A stretch of DNA of 15,062 nucleotides from Acidiferrobacter sp. GTDB lineage: Bacteria > Pseudomonadota > Gammaproteobacteria > Arenicellales > UBA868. The stretch is taken from the NCBI GenBank assembly GCA_002694065.1, contig NZKZ01000057.1, positions 1-15,062 on the forward strand, read 5' to 3'. The position numbers were made by a program, and so were the translations under genes. Each line of letters starts with the position of its first letter. Position 1 is the stretch's first letter. The notes under the pieces were generated by a model that worked only from the letters and a program-made list of their open reading frames with translations, was not told the DNA's origin and ran no database searches. Positions 14,082 to 15,062 of the stretch are shown here, piece after piece.

Positions 14082-15062
14082 TTAACTGGACTTCAAGTAC
14101 GACTCCATAGAGTCGTCCATGGCTTTTAACCAGGTCGTGTGATGCGCAGGCTGGGGGTTACCTGTCATCAGCGACGGATACGAATTGTCGCGGAAGGTCA
14201 TAATGTTCTCGTGCTTGTGATGCTCCCATTCCATAAAGGTCTTATTGACCCCTTCTACATCAAAACTCGGGTAGTCCGTTTCATCGATGAGTTCCTGTAC
14301 GTAGTCCCCCTGAAACCAGATCATCTGTTCATCATCTTCAAGCGTTTCTTCCCGATCACGCCAGGCCTGGCTATGTTGGCGCATGGTCTCAAGATCAGGC
14401 AACTCAATCCTGCCCATGATGTAGTCACGCGCATACCAGGCTTGGGCATCAAACATATTGAAGGTGTAGAACTGGTCCTGCATACCCAGGTACATCAAAC
14501 GGGGGTTGTCTTCCCAGAATACGCCCTTGTAAAGATTCAGCGGCCACAGCCGATTATCTGTCTGAAGCCGCAACCCATCCGGCAAGAAAGGAAAATGATG
14601 CAGGTATCCCGTGCACATGATGATCGCATCGATCTCCTTGCTGGAGCCGTCTTTAAAGTGACAGGTGTTCTTGTCCACACGGGTTAATAAGGGCACCTCT
14701 TCCCAGTTATCCGGCCAATGGAAACTCATCGGTGCGGTACGGTGCGAAACCGTAATGGTCCGAGCTCCGTATTTATAGCACTGTGACCCTATATCCTCGG
14801 CGGAGTAACTGGTGCCGATGATGAGGATATCCTTGTCTTTGAACTCAAGGGCATCGCGAAAATCATGCGCATGCATGACCCGCCCGTTGAAAGTCTCAAG
14901 ACCGTCAAACTTCGGCACGTTGGGCGTCGAAAAATGTCCCGTTGCCACCACCACGTTGTCGAAGTCTTCGGTATACATCCGATCTTCGGTGAGGTTATGA
15001 ACCGTCACTGAGAAATTCTGTTGTTCCTGGTTGTATTCAACGCGCCGGACAGGCGTTGAGAA
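14082..15062 (-). CDS. tmm: trimethylamine monooxygenase Tmm, partial (5' end beyond the window)
   Basis: The last 326 codons are in the window, and the frame stays open to position 15062. A GTG at 15008 is internal, because the residues before it ([12 protein letters not shown] and on) continue the family alignment. Visible motifs are [11 protein letters not shown] (the FATGY-type motif), [11 protein letters not shown] (the flavin monooxygenase FxGxxxHxxxF signature), and [20 protein letters not shown], the NADPH-binding region typical of bacterial Tmm. The C-terminal part ([46 protein letters not shown]) strongly resembles Tmm of Methylophaga and marine bacteria. Family length is about 445-460 residues, so the N-terminal FAD motif is missing here. 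The enzyme oxidises trimethylamine to trimethylamine N-oxide with NADPH and O2; some homologues also oxidise dimethylsulfide. A strong terminator follows. Confidence 0.9.
   Translation of the reverse strand, partial: FSTPVRRVEYNQEQQNFSVTVHNLTEDRMYTEDFDNVVVATGHFSTPNVPKFDGLETFNGRVMHAHDFRDALEFKDKDILIIGTSYSAEDIGSQCYKYGARTITVSHRTAPMSFHWPDNWEEVPLLTRVDKNTCHFKDGSSKEIDAIIMCTGYLHHFPFLPDGLRLQTDNRLWPLNLYKGVFWEDNPRLMYLGMQDQFYTFNMFDAQAWYARDYIMGRIELPDLETMRQHSQAWRDREETLEDDEQMIWFQGDYVQELIDETDYPSFDVEGVNKTFMEWEHHKHENIMTFRDNSYPSLMTGNPQPAHHTTWLKAMDDSMESYLKSS

Overview
The window reads as a chromosome segment of a marine-type gammaproteobacterium. The basis is a gammaproteobacterial-looking rplM-rpsI pair with a sigma70-type promoter, a glcDEF operon, and a trimethylamine monooxygenase gene beside a methylamine-handling operon. 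Lineage below class cannot be fixed from this sequence. All genes except one small cupin gene lie on the minus strand, so transcription mostly runs from high to low coordinates. No tRNA, rRNA, CRISPR array, transposase or phage gene was seen.

Layout from low to high coordinates. Positions 1-248 hold the 5' part of a secreted von Willebrand factor A (VWA) protein, with a hairpin over its ribosome binding site. Positions 399-1284 hold rpsI and rplM (ribosomal proteins S9 and L13) with a clear promoter at 1321-1349. Positions 1451-5212 hold glcD-glcE-glcF, the three-subunit glycolate oxidase, packed with gaps of 1-2 bases. Positions 5213-5317 are a short divergent intergenic region with a GntR/FadR-type palindrome. 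A DUF985 cupin gene follows on the plus strand at 5318-5773 and overlaps the next gene tail to tail by 4 bases.

Positions 5770-13924 form one operon read leftward. Its order is a class II glutamine amidotransferase (mgsA-like), a fused GXGXG plus FMN-type glutamate synthase protein (MgsB and MgsC in one chain), an 846-residue GltD-like flavoprotein with a degenerate glutamate-synthase barrel at its C-terminus, an XRE-cupin regulator, a GlnT/GmaS-type glutamine synthetase homologue, and a class I glutamine amidotransferase. Overlapping starts and stops couple the first four genes. Upstream at 14082-15062, and separated by a strong terminator, is the 3' part of a trimethylamine monooxygenase gene (tmm) that runs off the window.

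Working model. Tmm oxidises trimethylamine to its N-oxide. Enzymes outside the window would demethylate it to methylamine. GmaS would join methylamine to glutamate as gamma-glutamylmethylamide, and the Mgs proteins would pass the methylamine onto 2-oxoglutarate to give N-methylglutamate. The GltD-like protein would plausibly supply electrons. The mgdABCD dehydrogenase expected for the last step is not in this window. The least familiar parts are the MgsB-MgsC fusion, the GltD plus ghost-barrel fusion, the co-transcribed class I amidotransferase, and three phased operator-like half-sites in front of the operon. The Tmm and GmaS/Mgs families are known, so novelty would lie in this arrangement and in the reductase and amidotransferase.
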